From NCBI RefSeq assembly GCF_001663775.1, contig NZ_KV467168.1, forward strand, positions 759,065 through 823,064: DNA of 64,000 nt, read 5' to 3'. The notes beneath the pieces were generated by a model. That model ran no database searches and was not told where the DNA came from. It saw only the letters and a list, made by a program, of their open reading frames with translations. Shown here one piece after another: positions 34,731 to 43,272 of the stretch. The stretch is from Arthrobacter sp. B6 (GTDB lineage: Bacteria > Actinomycetota > Actinomycetes > Actinomycetales > Micrococcaceae). The translations under genes were made by a program, and so were the position numbers. The number at the start of each line of letters is the position of its first letter. Position 1 is the stretch's first letter.

Positions 34731-35921
34731 TCAGAGCCCTACTGATGCCAGCAGGTGACCGACTTCCTGCTTGCCCAGGTTCCGGATGCTGCCCTGTCGC
34801 TGGTCGCCCAGGCCGATGGGTCCGACCTTGACGCGCACCAGGCGCAGGACGGGGAAACCCACGGCATCGAACAGACGCCGGACAATGCGGTTTTTGCCCG
34901 AGTGGAGGACAACTTCAATCAGCACGTGGCCGGGAGTGGAATCCACCAACTTGAAGGAATCAACAGAGGCGAACCCGTCCTCGAGTTCCACGCCTTCCTT
35001 GAGCTGTGCGCCGATTCCCTGCGGGAACGGCCCGCGGACCTGCACCAGGTAGGTCTTGGGGACCTCGTAGGACGGGTGCGTCAGGCGGTTGGCCAGCTCG
35101 CCGTCATTCGTGAGGAGCAGCAGCCCCTCAGTGGCGACGTCCAGACGGCCGACGTGGAACAGTCGTTCGCCGTGGTTGTTGCGGACGAAGTCGCTGATGC
35201 AGGGGCGGCCATCGGGGTCCTCCATGGTGGACACGACGCCCTTGGGCTTGTTGAAGACCATGTAGACGAGGTTTTCGTCCAACTGGATGCGGAGGCCGTC
35301 CACGTGGATGACAGCGGTTTTGGGGTCCACCCGGACACCCAACTCGGTAACAACCTGGCCATCGACCTCGACGCGGCCCTCAGCGATCATCTCTTCGCAG
35401 ACACGTCGCGAAGCCACGCCGGCCTGGGCCATGACCTTCTGCAGGCGGATGCCATCGGCGTCGTGCAGTTCAGACTGCGGGACGTCGCCGCGGGGACCAC
35501 GCTTGCGTGACGGCTTACGCACGGGACCAAGGTTCTGTCCGAATCGTTCGCTGCCAAAGGCGCGTGAGGCCGCCGCACCCGGCTTGCCGGTGCGTGGCTT
35601 GGGCTTGAGCGCGCCGGGAGTGCCGGGAGCCTTCTTGGCGCCGGGCTTGCGGGCGGCAGGCTTCCGCGATGAGGGGGCGGCTGCCGGCTTCCAGTCAGAG
35701 GCGCCGCGTGCCGGCTGGCCTGCGGGTGCCTCGTCGGGGTCGACAAAGCGCTCCTCGCGGGGCTTGGGCGCCTTGTGGGGGCGGTCGCCGCCGCCGAACC
35801 CGGCATTGCGCTTTCCGGCCGCGCCGCGGAAGCCGCCCGGTGCGCCCTGTGATGGATTGCGTCCTGAACTGTTACGTCCTGAACCGTTACGTGGTGAACC
35901 CTGGCGTCCCGCCTGTGTCAT
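34731..35921 (-). CDS. rluB: Ribosomal large-subunit pseudouridine synthase B-like (RsuA/RluB family)
   Basis: 396 aa, about 150 more than the family core. The first 145 residues are Gly/Arg/Pro/Lys-rich low complexity (repeated GRNSSGRNP-type segments), a probable RNA-binding disordered tail. An S4 domain follows (LQKVMAQAGVASRRVCEEM), and then the synthase domain with GRLDVATEGLLLLTNDG, whose aspartate is the catalytic residue; LTHPSYEVPKTY and SGKNRIVRRLF complete it. The target is expected to be 23S rRNA near U2605. It sits between scpB and tyrA. The extension is a feature shared with the TPR protein at the window end. Confidence 0.92.
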   Translation of the reverse strand: MTQAGRQGSPRNGSGRNSSGRNPSQGAPGGFRGAAGKRNAGFGGGDRPHKAPKPREERFVDPDEAPAGQPARGASDWKPAAAPSSRKPAARKPGAKKAPGTPGALKPKPRTGKPGAAASRAFGSERFGQNLGPVRKPSRKRGPRGDVPQSELHDADGIRLQKVMAQAGVASRRVCEEMIAEGRVEVDGQVVTELGVRVDPKTAVIHVDGLRIQLDENLVYMVFNKPKGVVSTMEDPDGRPCISDFVRNNHGERLFHVGRLDVATEGLLLLTNDGELANRLTHPSYEVPKTYLVQVRGPFPQGIGAQLKEGVELEDGFASVDSFKLVDSTPGHVLIEVVLHSGKNRIVRRLFDAVGFPVLRLVRVKVGPIGLGDQRQGSIRNLGKQEVGHLLASVGL

Positions 35922-36032
35922 GACCCGTCCTTCGATATGTTGACCGGCAAGGTGTCCAAGAACAACCCTAGCCAGCCGTGCAGAATAAATCTGCCCTAAT
36001 GAAAACTCTTGTGCGCAGGCAGGATGCCCCGC

Positions 36033-36695
36033 CTACATTCTTCCGGCGTCGTAGAACTCCTCGATGCCTTCCAGCCCCGGAAGATGGGGGGAAAGCTGAG
36101 GCAACTCAGCCACGGAGCCGATCCCCATCCGCTCCAGGAAATACGATGTGGTCCGGTACAGGACGGCGCCTGACTCCGGATCAGTCCCGGCGTCTTCAAC
36201 CAGCCCGCGCTGCGTGAGTGTCCGCACGACCGAATCAACGTTGACTCCCCGAATTGCAGACACCCTGGCCCTGGAGACAGGCTGCCGGTACGCGATGACG
36301 GCCAAAGTTTCCAGCGCCGCCTGCGTGAGCCTGGCAGTCTGGCCCTCCAGCACAAACCGGCCGACGATGTCGGCAAAGTCTGTGCGCGAGTAGATCCGCC
36401 AACCACCGGCGATATTCCGCAATTCAAAACCCCGGGGGCTGGCGCTGAAGCCAGCATCGCTGGCAACGTCCATGTCCGGGGCTTTAACAGTATAGCCGTT
36501 ATACTCACGCTGCAGTTCCGCCAGCAATCGTTCGACGACGGCGACAGTCAGGTTAAGGCCCGCGGCGAGCTCCGTGGCGGTGGCAGGCTGGTCCAGCACC
36601 ATCAGCACTGCTTCTACCGCGGCCTTCGCTCCGCCCGGGAGGTTGCTGACGTCCAGGTTTTCGTCCGCGGCGGCCGCAGAATCATTGTCGGTCAC
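36033..36695 (-). CDS. scpB: Segregation and condensation protein B
   Basis: Non-SMC partner of the SMC-ScpA-ScpB complex that condenses and segregates chromosomes. 220 aa, made of two winged-helix domains: VEAVLMVLDQPATATELAAGL then LAELQREYNGYTV in the first, and LTQAALETLAVIAYRQPVSRA with RGVNVDSVVRTLTQRGLVED in the second. The N-terminus is acidic and Ala-rich. Its ATGA start overlaps the stop of scpA, so the two are made in step. The 110-base gap to rluB could hold a secondary promoter, but I see no clear one. Confidence 0.95.
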   Translation of the reverse strand: MTDNDSAAAADENLDVSNLPGGAKAAVEAVLMVLDQPATATELAAGLNLTVAVVERLLAELQREYNGYTVKAPDMDVASDAGFSASPRGFELRNIAGGWRIYSRTDFADIVGRFVLEGQTARLTQAALETLAVIAYRQPVSRARVSAIRGVNVDSVVRTLTQRGLVEDAGTDPESGAVLYRTTSYFLERMGIGSVAELPQLSPHLPGLEGIEEFYDAGRM

Positions 36696-37504
36696 GGCTG
36701 CTCCTCATATTCTTCACTCAGGTTCTCGGTGGACCAGTCCTGCCCGTCCGCTGTCCAGTGCACCGTCAGGTCACCCAGGGGGCTGAGCTGGTCGAAGGCC
36801 ACAACCTTGTCACGGAACATTTCCAGCAGCGCCAGGAATCTTGCTACCACCACAAGGGTGGACTCGGCGTCGGCGATCAGCGCGCGGAAGGACAGCGGAT
36901 TCCCCAGCTGGAGGCGCAGGCCCAGGATTTCTGCCTGCTCCTTCACGCTGACGGCGCTGCCGTGCAGGTGTCCCAGGCCGACTTCCGTCGGCTTGGGCGC
37001 CTTGGGTTCCAGCGCTGCTTCCGCCAGCTTGGCGAACTGCCCGGGCGTGTGTTTCCAGACCAGCTCGGGCAGCATGGCGGCGAAGTGTTCTTCCAGGGCG
37101 ACCTGGCGCGGAAAGCGCCGGGACTCCTGTTCCAGGGTCTCGCCAATCAGGCCTGCGACCTGCTTGAACGCCTTGTACTGCAGGAGGCGGGCAAAGAGGA
37201 GGTCGCGGGCTTCGAGGAGCGCGATGTCTTCGTCGTCCTCGACTTCACCGGCGGGCAGGAGGCGGGCAGCTTTAAGGTCCAGCAGCGTGGCCGCAATAAC
37301 CAGGAATTCGCTGGCCTCATCCAGCGCCCAGTCCTCCCCCAGCTTCTGCAGCTTCCTGATGTATTTGATGAACTCATCTGTGACAGTGGCGATGGCCACC
37401 TCGGTGATGTCCAGCTGGTGCTTGGCGATAAGGCCCAGCAGGAGGTCGAACGGACCGGTGAAGTTGGCCAGCCGCACCTCGAAGCCGGGCTTGGACTCAG
37501 CCAC
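36692..37504 (-). CDS. scpA: Segregation and condensation protein A
   Basis: Kleisin bridging the SMC heads. 270 aa. The N-terminal domain shows FEVRLANFTGPFDLLLGLI and ITEVAIATVTDEFIKYI; the middle is charged and probably flexible (EVEDDEDIALLEARDLL); the C-terminal winged helix has a characteristic FLALLEMFRDKVVAFDQ and LTVHWT. GTG at 37504. It follows parA by seven bases and overlaps scpB by four bases. SMC itself is not in this window, which is normal for the order in actinobacteria. Confidence 0.95.
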   Translation of the reverse strand: MAESKPGFEVRLANFTGPFDLLLGLIAKHQLDITEVAIATVTDEFIKYIRKLQKLGEDWALDEASEFLVIAATLLDLKAARLLPAGEVEDDEDIALLEARDLLFARLLQYKAFKQVAGLIGETLEQESRRFPRQVALEEHFAAMLPELVWKHTPGQFAKLAEAALEPKAPKPTEVGLGHLHGSAVSVKEQAEILGLRLQLGNPLSFRALIADAESTLVVVARFLALLEMFRDKVVAFDQLSPLGDLTVHWTADGQDWSTENLSEEYEEQP

Positions 37505-37511
37505 GTCTTGG

Positions 37512-38471
37512 CTAGGGTGCGCCGCCGCGCGAAATCAGCTCTTTGGCCAGGCGGCGGTATGCATCCGCGCCGATATGGTTACCGGCGTAACTGGTGATCG
37601 GTTCGGCCGCCACCGTGGCGTCAGCGAACTTGATGGAGCGCTTGATGACGGTTTCGAACACCTTGTCGCCGAAGGCCTCCACCAGGCGTGTGATGACTTC
37701 GCGGCTGTGGAGCGTGCGGGCGTCGTACATCGTGGCCAGGACGCCGTCCACCTGGAGGCGGGGATTCAGCCGATCCTGGACTTTGTCGATGGTCTCCACC
37801 AGGAGGGCCACGGCGCGGAGGGCAAAGAACTCGCAGATCAGGGGGATGATCACGCCGTGGGCGGCAGTCAGGGCATTGACTGTCAGCAGGCCAAGGGAGG
37901 GCTGGCAGTCGATGAGGACGACGTCGTAGTCGTCCTCCACCTTCTTCAGCGCCCGGTCCAGGACCTGCTCGCGGGCTACCTCATTGACCAGCTGCACTTC
38001 TGCTGCGGACAGATCGATATTAGCTGGCAGCAGGTCCACATTTTCAACGCCCGTCTGATGGATGGCGTCGCGGATATCCACCTTGCGGTCCATGAGGACG
38101 TTGTACACCGTGAGATCGAGTTCGTGCGGGTTAATGCCAAGACCTGCCGACAGGGCGCCTTGCGGATCGAAGTCCACCAGGAGGACCCTGCGACCGTACT
38201 CGGCCAAAGCGGCTGCCAGGTTTATGGTCGAGGTGGTCTTCCCGACCCCACCTTTTTGGTTAACCATGGCGATGACGCGGGCCGGACCATGGGAGGACAG
38301 AGGGGCAGGCTCAGGGAACTCGCGGTGGGGGCGTCCGGTGGGACCCATCACGGCGTCTTCCAGATCGAGTTCCGTGCCTTCCAGAGTTGCTGAACCCTGT
38401 TCGCTGCTCACGTATCTATCCACACTTTCGATGACGGTGATTTCTTCTGCCGCTGACTGCCCAGCGCCCAT
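37512..38471 (-). CDS. parA: Chromosome-partitioning ParA/Soj ATPase
   Basis: About 319 aa. First gene of the scpA-scpB operon, homologous to Rv1708. The deviant Walker A NQKGGVGKTTSTINLAAAL begins near residue 75, A' is VDFDPQGAL, Walker B is VVLIDCQPSLG, and LDRALKKVEDDYDV follows. The N-terminal 70 residues are a charged, Ser/Glu-rich leader. ATG at 38471 is preferred (GGTGG eight bases upstream); a GTG at 38483 is an in-frame alternative. No parB or parS is seen nearby. The orphan ParA-like protein at 24141 is a different branch. The upstream region is short before the dctA terminator. Confidence 0.92.
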   Translation of the reverse strand: MGAGQSAAEEITVIESVDRYVSSEQGSATLEGTELDLEDAVMGPTGRPHREFPEPAPLSSHGPARVIAMVNQKGGVGKTTSTINLAAALAEYGRRVLLVDFDPQGALSAGLGINPHELDLTVYNVLMDRKVDIRDAIHQTGVENVDLLPANIDLSAAEVQLVNEVAREQVLDRALKKVEDDYDVVLIDCQPSLGLLTVNALTAAHGVIIPLICEFFALRAVALLVETIDKVQDRLNPRLQVDGVLATMYDARTLHSREVITRLVEAFGDKVFETVIKRSIKFADATVAAEPITSYAGNHIGADAYRRLAKELISRGGAP

Positions 38472-38592
38472 GCTTGTTTCCACCCAAGGCTACAGCGCCC
38501 GACACGGCATTCTGTGGAACTTGACATTTGATGGCGTTTGAGCCTTGACCTTTTACCTGAAGTCGAAGGTTAGCCTCCCCACCCAAAGAAAA

Positions 38593-38623
38593 CCGCCCGC
38601 ACAGGCTGGGCCTGTGCGGGCGG
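38593..38623 (-). terminator. Terminator after dctA
   Basis: A perfect 13-bp GC stem (38593-38605 with 38611-38623) with a CTGGG loop; on the minus strand it is followed by TTTTCTTT. It lies 33 bases past the dctA stop and isolates the accessory block from parA. Confidence 0.9.
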
Positions 38624-38656
38624 GTCTCCGGCACCGGGGCGCCGTAACTATTGGAT

Positions 38657-40009
38657 TCAGGCGTTCGCGGGAACAGGCTGGGGAGCCGGGGTCTCCTGGC
38701 CCTCGTGGACCTCGTGGTGGCCTGCGATCATGGTCTGCTCGTCGAAGGGCTCCTCGCCGGACAGGACGCGGGTGACCTGATCGCCATCAATCTCCTTGAC
38801 CCAGGTTCCGATCAGGAGGGTGGCCACGGCGTTGCCGGTGAAGTTGGTCAGAGCTCGGGCTTCGGACATAAAGCGGTCGATCCCGACGATCATGCCTACG
38901 CCGCCGAGGAGCTCGGGCTTGTGTGCCTGCAGGCCGGCGGCCAGAGTGGCGAGGCCTGCACCGGTGACACCGGCTGCACCCTTCGAGGCGATGATCATGA
39001 AGATCAGCAGGGATACCTGGGCGCCAAGATCCAGCGGGGTTCCCATCGCGTTGGCAACGAAGAGTGATGCCATGGTCAGGTAGATGGCCGTGCCGTCCAG
39101 GTTGAAGGAGTAACCCGTGGGGACGGTGACGCCCACAACCGGCTTGGACACACCCAGGTGCTCCATCTTGGCGATCAGGCGCGGCAGTGCTGCCTCGGAG
39201 GAGGAAGTGGAGAAGATCAGGAGGTATTCGCGGGCCAGGTACTTCATCAGCTTGAAGATGTTCACGCCGGTCACCATCTGGAGGAGACCGCCGAGGATCA
39301 CCACGATGAAGAGGGCGCAGGTGATGTAGAAGGCGGCCATGAGAGTGAACATGCTCACGATTGCCGCGACGCCTGTGGCGCCGACGACAGCAGCGATGGC
39401 ACCAAACGCGCCCACCGGAGCAAGCCACATGATCATGATGAGGATCCTGAACACCAACACCTGGCCGTGGCCGATGGCCTTCAGGACAGGAGCGCCCTGC
39501 GCGCCCATCTTCTGGAGGGCGAAGCCCACAAGGATGGCGGCGAAGAGTGTGGGCAGAACGGGAATGTCGCCCGGAATGATGCCCAGGAGGAAGGCAACGG
39601 TGCTGTCCACTTCTGCCTTCTTATTGGGGTCGTAGGCCGCCAGCTTCAAACCCTCACCCGGGTGGATCAGGTTGCCAACCACGAGGCCGATGCCCAAGGC
39701 GAAGGTGGACATAAGAACAAAGTAGCCAAGGGCCAGGCCGCCCACCTTGCCTACCGTGGCAGCCTTGGCGATGGAGCCAATACCAAGGACGATGGTGCAG
39801 AAGATGATCGGTGCGATCATCATCTTGATGAGCTTGATGAAGCCGTCGCCGAGCGGCTTCATCGATTTGCCGACCTCGGGGAACAGCAGACCGACCAGGG
39901 CGCCCAGGATCACGGCGGCAATGACGGCAATGTAGAGGTAGTGGGATTTGTCCAGGCCCTTGCGGGCGGCCTTCGCAGGCGCTGCTGACTCTCCTCGTTG
40001 AGAAGCCAT
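38657..40009 (-). CDS. dctA: C4-dicarboxylate transporter DctA (DAACS family)
   Basis: 450 aa symporter for succinate, fumarate and malate. Several hydrophobic helices and two re-entrant loops are visible: YLYIAVIAAVILGALVGL near the start, KLIKMMIAPIIFCTIVLG, then the serine-rich STSSSEAALPRLI loop for hairpin 1, GYSFNLDGTAIYLTM (the conserved NLDGT), and LTNFTGNAVATLLIG near the end. The start is ATG at 40009 after AAGGAGAC. It is divergent from a CitA/DcuS-type sensor kinase and its response regulator, which probably induce it when dicarboxylates are present. Confidence 0.95.
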   Translation of the reverse strand: MASQRGESAAPAKAARKGLDKSHYLYIAVIAAVILGALVGLLFPEVGKSMKPLGDGFIKLIKMMIAPIIFCTIVLGIGSIAKAATVGKVGGLALGYFVLMSTFALGIGLVVGNLIHPGEGLKLAAYDPNKKAEVDSTVAFLLGIIPGDIPVLPTLFAAILVGFALQKMGAQGAPVLKAIGHGQVLVFRILIMIMWLAPVGAFGAIAAVVGATGVAAIVSMFTLMAAFYITCALFIVVILGGLLQMVTGVNIFKLMKYLAREYLLIFSTSSSEAALPRLIAKMEHLGVSKPVVGVTVPTGYSFNLDGTAIYLTMASLFVANAMGTPLDLGAQVSLLIFMIIASKGAAGVTGAGLATLAAGLQAHKPELLGGVGMIVGIDRFMSEARALTNFTGNAVATLLIGTWVKEIDGDQVTRVLSGEEPFDEQTMIAGHHEVHEGQETPAPQPVPANA

Positions 40010-40150
40010 GATGTGTCTCCTTATAGATAATCTGGTAGACGCTCCGGCTCAGTCCCTGGGCCCTTCGCGTCGGTCCGTTGTGATATCCATCATTGGGGAC
40101 ACCGTGACTTAGCTCACCGTTGCGTTCATATTGGTCGTGGGAGGTACGAG

Positions 40151-41791
40151 ATGATCCACCGCTGGAGTATCGCCCGCAGGCTTTTTGTGGCGAACCTGGT
40201 CATAGTGCTGGCTTTCATTGCCATCGGAGGCAGCGCCACCTACATCGACGCCCGGAACCGAAGCTATGAGGAGGCAGGACGGCGGATGACCGGCGTAGCT
40301 GCTGCCATCGCCGCCAACCCCTTCGTCCTCCAGGCAGCGGACGCCCCGGATCCGTCTGCGCTGCTCCAGCCCTACGCCCAGGACGTTATGGCCGGGTCCG
40401 GGGCAGACTTCGTCACCATCATGGCGCCGGACCGGACGCGCTGGACGCATCCCCGGGAAGAGGAACTTGGACGGCCGTACATCGGTTCGATTGATGCGGC
40501 GCTTCATGGCGAAGTATTCACCGAGGTCACCGCCGGGACGCTCGGGCCGTCAGTGCGCACTATCGCTCCGGTCAAGGACGCGGCGGGGAACGTGAAGGCC
40601 CTGGTTGCCGCCGGCCTCACGGTCCGGACTCTGGACGTTGCCCTGTCCGCACGGTTGCCGACCTTCCTTGCCTTGGGCCTGGCACTGCTGCTGGGCGGGT
40701 CCCTGGCGTCCTGGCTGCTGGGCCGTTACCTGCGCCGCGTGACCCGCGGATGGGGGCCGGAGCAACTGGCCCAGCTCTTTGCCTACTACGAGTCCGTCCT
40801 GCATTCAGTCCGTGAGGGCCTCATCCTGATCGACACCAGGGGGAGGGTAGTGATGTACAACGATCAGGCCGCCGAACTGCTGGGACTTGTTCCCCGGGGT
40901 TCGGGGGATGACCCGTCCCGGCCACCTGCCCTGTCCGACCTCCCGCTCACCGAGAGCCTCAAGGACCTTTTTGAGTCCGGCCGCACCGCCCACGATGAAA
41001 TCCATCTGACCGGCCCCCGGATTGTGGTGGTGAACCAGGGACCGGCCCAGGCGCCGGACTCCCCCGGCGCCCGCCGTCCTGCCGTGTTCGGGACGGTGGC
41101 CACTATCCGGGACCGCACCGAGATCGAGTCACTGGGAAGTGAACTCGAGACGATGAAGACCCTCTCCGACGCCCTCCGTGCCCAGACCCACGAACACGCC
41201 AACCGGCTGCACACCATGGTTTCCCTGCTGGAGCTTGGACGCACGCGGGAGGCGCTAGAGTTTGCCACCAAGGACCTTGAACTCAGCCAGCAGCTCACCG
41301 ACGAGATGATCAGTTCCGTGGACGAGCCAGTACTGAGCGCGCTGATCATGGGAAAGGCAGCGGAAGCAAACGAACGCGGAGTGAAGCTGACGCTCACCGC
41401 AATGGGCTCTGCTTCGGTGGCGGGACTGGCAGTCCAAGACCTCGTCACCATCCTGGGCAACCTGCTGGACAACGCCATCGACGCCGCAGCGGACGGCCAA
41501 TCCCCCAAAAGGGTTGAGCTGACTGTGGAGTCCGACGCCGAGGGCCTGGACATCACCGTCAAGGATTCCGGCCCCGGAATCGACCCCGCCGCCGTCGACA
41601 ATATCTTCAAGCATGGCTTCAGTACCAAGGCGACCGGACCCTTCGGGCGCGGCGTTGGCCTGGCCCTGGTGCGGCAAGCTGTGCAGCGGCTGGACGGTAC
41701 CATGACCATCACGGGCACCAATGGAGCGCAGTTCCATGTCTTCCTGCCGGCGATGGCGCCCGGAACAGATAAAGAGGAGCAGTACCAGTGA
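40151..41791 (+). CDS. Sensor histidine kinase, CitA/DcuS family
   Basis: 546 aa membrane sensor. Two transmembrane helices (about 8-30 and 168-190) bracket an extracytoplasmic PAS-like (PDC) domain that probably binds C4-dicarboxylate or citrate (GRPYIGSIDAALHGEVFTE region). Next come a cytoplasmic PAS domain (SVREGLILIDTRGRVVMYND) and the DcuS-type phosphorylation helix QTHEHANRLHTM with H347 as the likely acceptor. The HATPase domain has GNLLDNAIDAA (N-box), DSGPGID and FGRGVGLALV. It overlaps the response regulator gene by GTGA. ATG after GGGAGG. Confidence 0.92.
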   Translation: MIHRWSIARRLFVANLVIVLAFIAIGGSATYIDARNRSYEEAGRRMTGVAAAIAANPFVLQAADAPDPSALLQPYAQDVMAGSGADFVTIMAPDRTRWTHPREEELGRPYIGSIDAALHGEVFTEVTAGTLGPSVRTIAPVKDAAGNVKALVAAGLTVRTLDVALSARLPTFLALGLALLLGGSLASWLLGRYLRRVTRGWGPEQLAQLFAYYESVLHSVREGLILIDTRGRVVMYNDQAAELLGLVPRGSGDDPSRPPALSDLPLTESLKDLFESGRTAHDEIHLTGPRIVVVNQGPAQAPDSPGARRPAVFGTVATIRDRTEIESLGSELETMKTLSDALRAQTHEHANRLHTMVSLLELGRTREALEFATKDLELSQQLTDEMISSVDEPVLSALIMGKAAEANERGVKLTLTAMGSASVAGLAVQDLVTILGNLLDNAIDAAADGQSPKRVELTVESDAEGLDITVKDSGPGIDPAAVDNIFKHGFSTKATGPFGRGVGLALVRQAVQRLDGTMTITGTNGAQFHVFLPAMAPGTDKEEQYQ

Positions 41792-42501
41792 GCGAAATCC
41801 GCGTCCTCGTTGTGGAGGACGAACCGGTGGCATCGGCTGCCCATGCTGCCTATGTGGGCAGGCTGGAGGGGTTCACGCTTGCCGGCACAGCCCCGGACGG
41901 CCAGTCAGCACTCCGGCTGCTGTCCGACTTCGCAGCCTCCGGCAAGCCGGTGGAACTCGTCCTGCTGGACATGAACCTTCCCGATCTCCACGGCCTGGAC
42001 ATTGCCCGGCGGATGCGTGCCGCAGGGATCCTGGCGGACATCATCGCCATTACGGCTGTCCGGGAAGTTGCCATCGTACGGAGCGCTGTGGCAATCGGCG
42101 TGGTGCAATACCTGATCAAGCCATTCACCTACGCCACCTTCGCCGACAAGCTCGCCAGCTACCGGCTGTTCCGGCAGCAGCTGGCATCCCCCGGGTCCGG
42201 CTCCGCCAGGACGGGCGCCTCGCAGAGTGACGTTGACCAGGCATTCGCCAGCTTGAGGGCGCCGTCCGAGATGCCGCTGCCCAAGGGCTTGTCCGTGTCC
42301 ACGCTTGAATCAGTGCAGGAGTTTTTGAAGGGACAGTCGGACGCCGCCTCGGCCACCGAAGTGATGGATGCCCTGGGCATGTCCAGGGTTACCGCAAGGC
42401 GTTACCTGGAATACCTGGCGGATGCCGGCACTGTCTCCCGGTCGCCGCGGTACGGCACCCCGGGCCGGCCCGAAAACGAGTACCGCTGGAGCGGCCGCTG
42501 A
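41788..42501 (+). CDS. Response regulator, CitB/DcuR family
   Basis: 237 aa. Receiver domain at about 5-125 with the acidic pair ED at 11-12, phospho-acceptor D61 in LLDMNLPD, T in IAITAVRE and K in YLIKPFTYATFADKL. A linker leads to the C-terminal helix-turn-helix (MDALGMSRVTARRYLEYLAD), typical of the CitB group. It is the partner of the adjacent kinase, with GTG start at 41788. The likely target is the divergent dctA promoter 1.8 kb away; no clear operator was identified in that 141-base region. Confidence 0.92.
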   Translation: MSEIRVLVVEDEPVASAAHAAYVGRLEGFTLAGTAPDGQSALRLLSDFAASGKPVELVLLDMNLPDLHGLDIARRMRAAGILADIIAITAVREVAIVRSAVAIGVVQYLIKPFTYATFADKLASYRLFRQQLASPGSGSARTGASQSDVDQAFASLRAPSEMPLPKGLSVSTLESVQEFLKGQSDAASATEVMDALGMSRVTARRYLEYLADAGTVSRSPRYGTPGRPENEYRWSGR

Positions 42502-42517
42502 CCGCCAGGAACCGGGC

Positions 42518-42590
42518 ATGTATACATAGAGTGCGCCTTTTCCGGAAAAGTTTGCCGATTCGCGCCATTTTGCGAATTGTATGTATACAC
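42518..42590. promoter_or_regulatory. Paired TGTATACA palindromes upstream of the GntR gene
   Basis: ATGTATACAT (42518-42527) and a second TGTATACA core (42582-42589). Both octamers are perfect palindromes; their starts are 63 bases apart, which is six helical turns, so a dimer at each could loop. The second lies eight bases before the GntR start codon and overlaps a TATACA that could be the -10 of a leaderless transcript. GntR-family FCD regulators often bind TGTATAC-like sites, so autorepression is likely. Confidence 0.6.
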
Positions 42591-42597
42591 TGGTCGT

Positions 42598-43263
42598 ATG
42601 CATCCAGTGAAGGGTCAAAGCCTACGCGCCAGCGACCGTGCCTACGCAGCACTCCGCGACGACATCGTGGAGTGGCGCCTTCGTCCTGGAACGCTGCTCG
42701 CCGAGGTGGAGCAGTCGGAACGCCTGGGCGTTTCGCGCACTCCCCTTCGGGAGGCGCTGGGCCGGCTTACTGCCGAAGGACTGACGACGGCGGCAGGTGG
42801 CCGCGGCGTCATGGTCACCGGCATCTCGCTTGAGGACATCGATAAACTGTTCGAGCTTCGCGAAACCCTCGAAGGCAGGGCCGCGGAACTTGCCGCCGAA
42901 CGCGGCAATCCGGAGGATTTTGCACATCTTCACCGGGAGCTGCTGGCTGCGCCGGCACTGATCAGCGGCGACGACCCGGCCCGCCACGACTACTACGCGC
43001 TGGTGGCACGCCTGGATGAGGCCATCGATTCAGCGGTGTCAAACACTTACCTGGCCCAGGCCATGGGCGGCCTCAGGGTTCACCTGGTCCGAGTACGCAG
43101 GCTTGCGGCCAATGATGCGGTCCGGCTCTCGGCCGCCGCCGTCGAGCACGCCGCCATCGCCGAGGCCATCGCTGCCCGCAATCCCCGCCTTGCCCAGGCC
43201 GCCACCACTGTCCATCTGCACCGCAGCCTTTCGCATATCAAAGCCACCCATACACCCCAATAA
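42598..43263 (+). CDS. GntR-family (FCD) regulator of the prp operon
   Basis: 221 aa. The N-terminal winged helix has RASDRAYAALRDDIVEWRL and LGVSRTPLREALGRLTAEGL (about 34-53), followed by the FCD effector domain with metal or ligand residues D and H (DIDKLFELRETLEGRAAEL, HDYYALVARLDEAID, HAAIAEAIAARN). The effector is probably a methylcitrate-cycle intermediate, by neighbourhood. ATG at 42598 is used; it has no Shine-Dalgarno, fitting a leaderless start after TATACA. It lies nine bases before prpD and is probably co-transcribed with the operon it controls. Confidence 0.9.
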   Translation: MHPVKGQSLRASDRAYAALRDDIVEWRLRPGTLLAEVEQSERLGVSRTPLREALGRLTAEGLTTAAGGRGVMVTGISLEDIDKLFELRETLEGRAAELAAERGNPEDFAHLHRELLAAPALISGDDPARHDYYALVARLDEAIDSAVSNTYLAQAMGGLRVHLVRVRRLAANDAVRLSAAAVEHAAIAEAIAARNPRLAQAATTVHLHRSLSHIKATHTPQ

Positions 43264-43272
43264 AGGAGCCCC

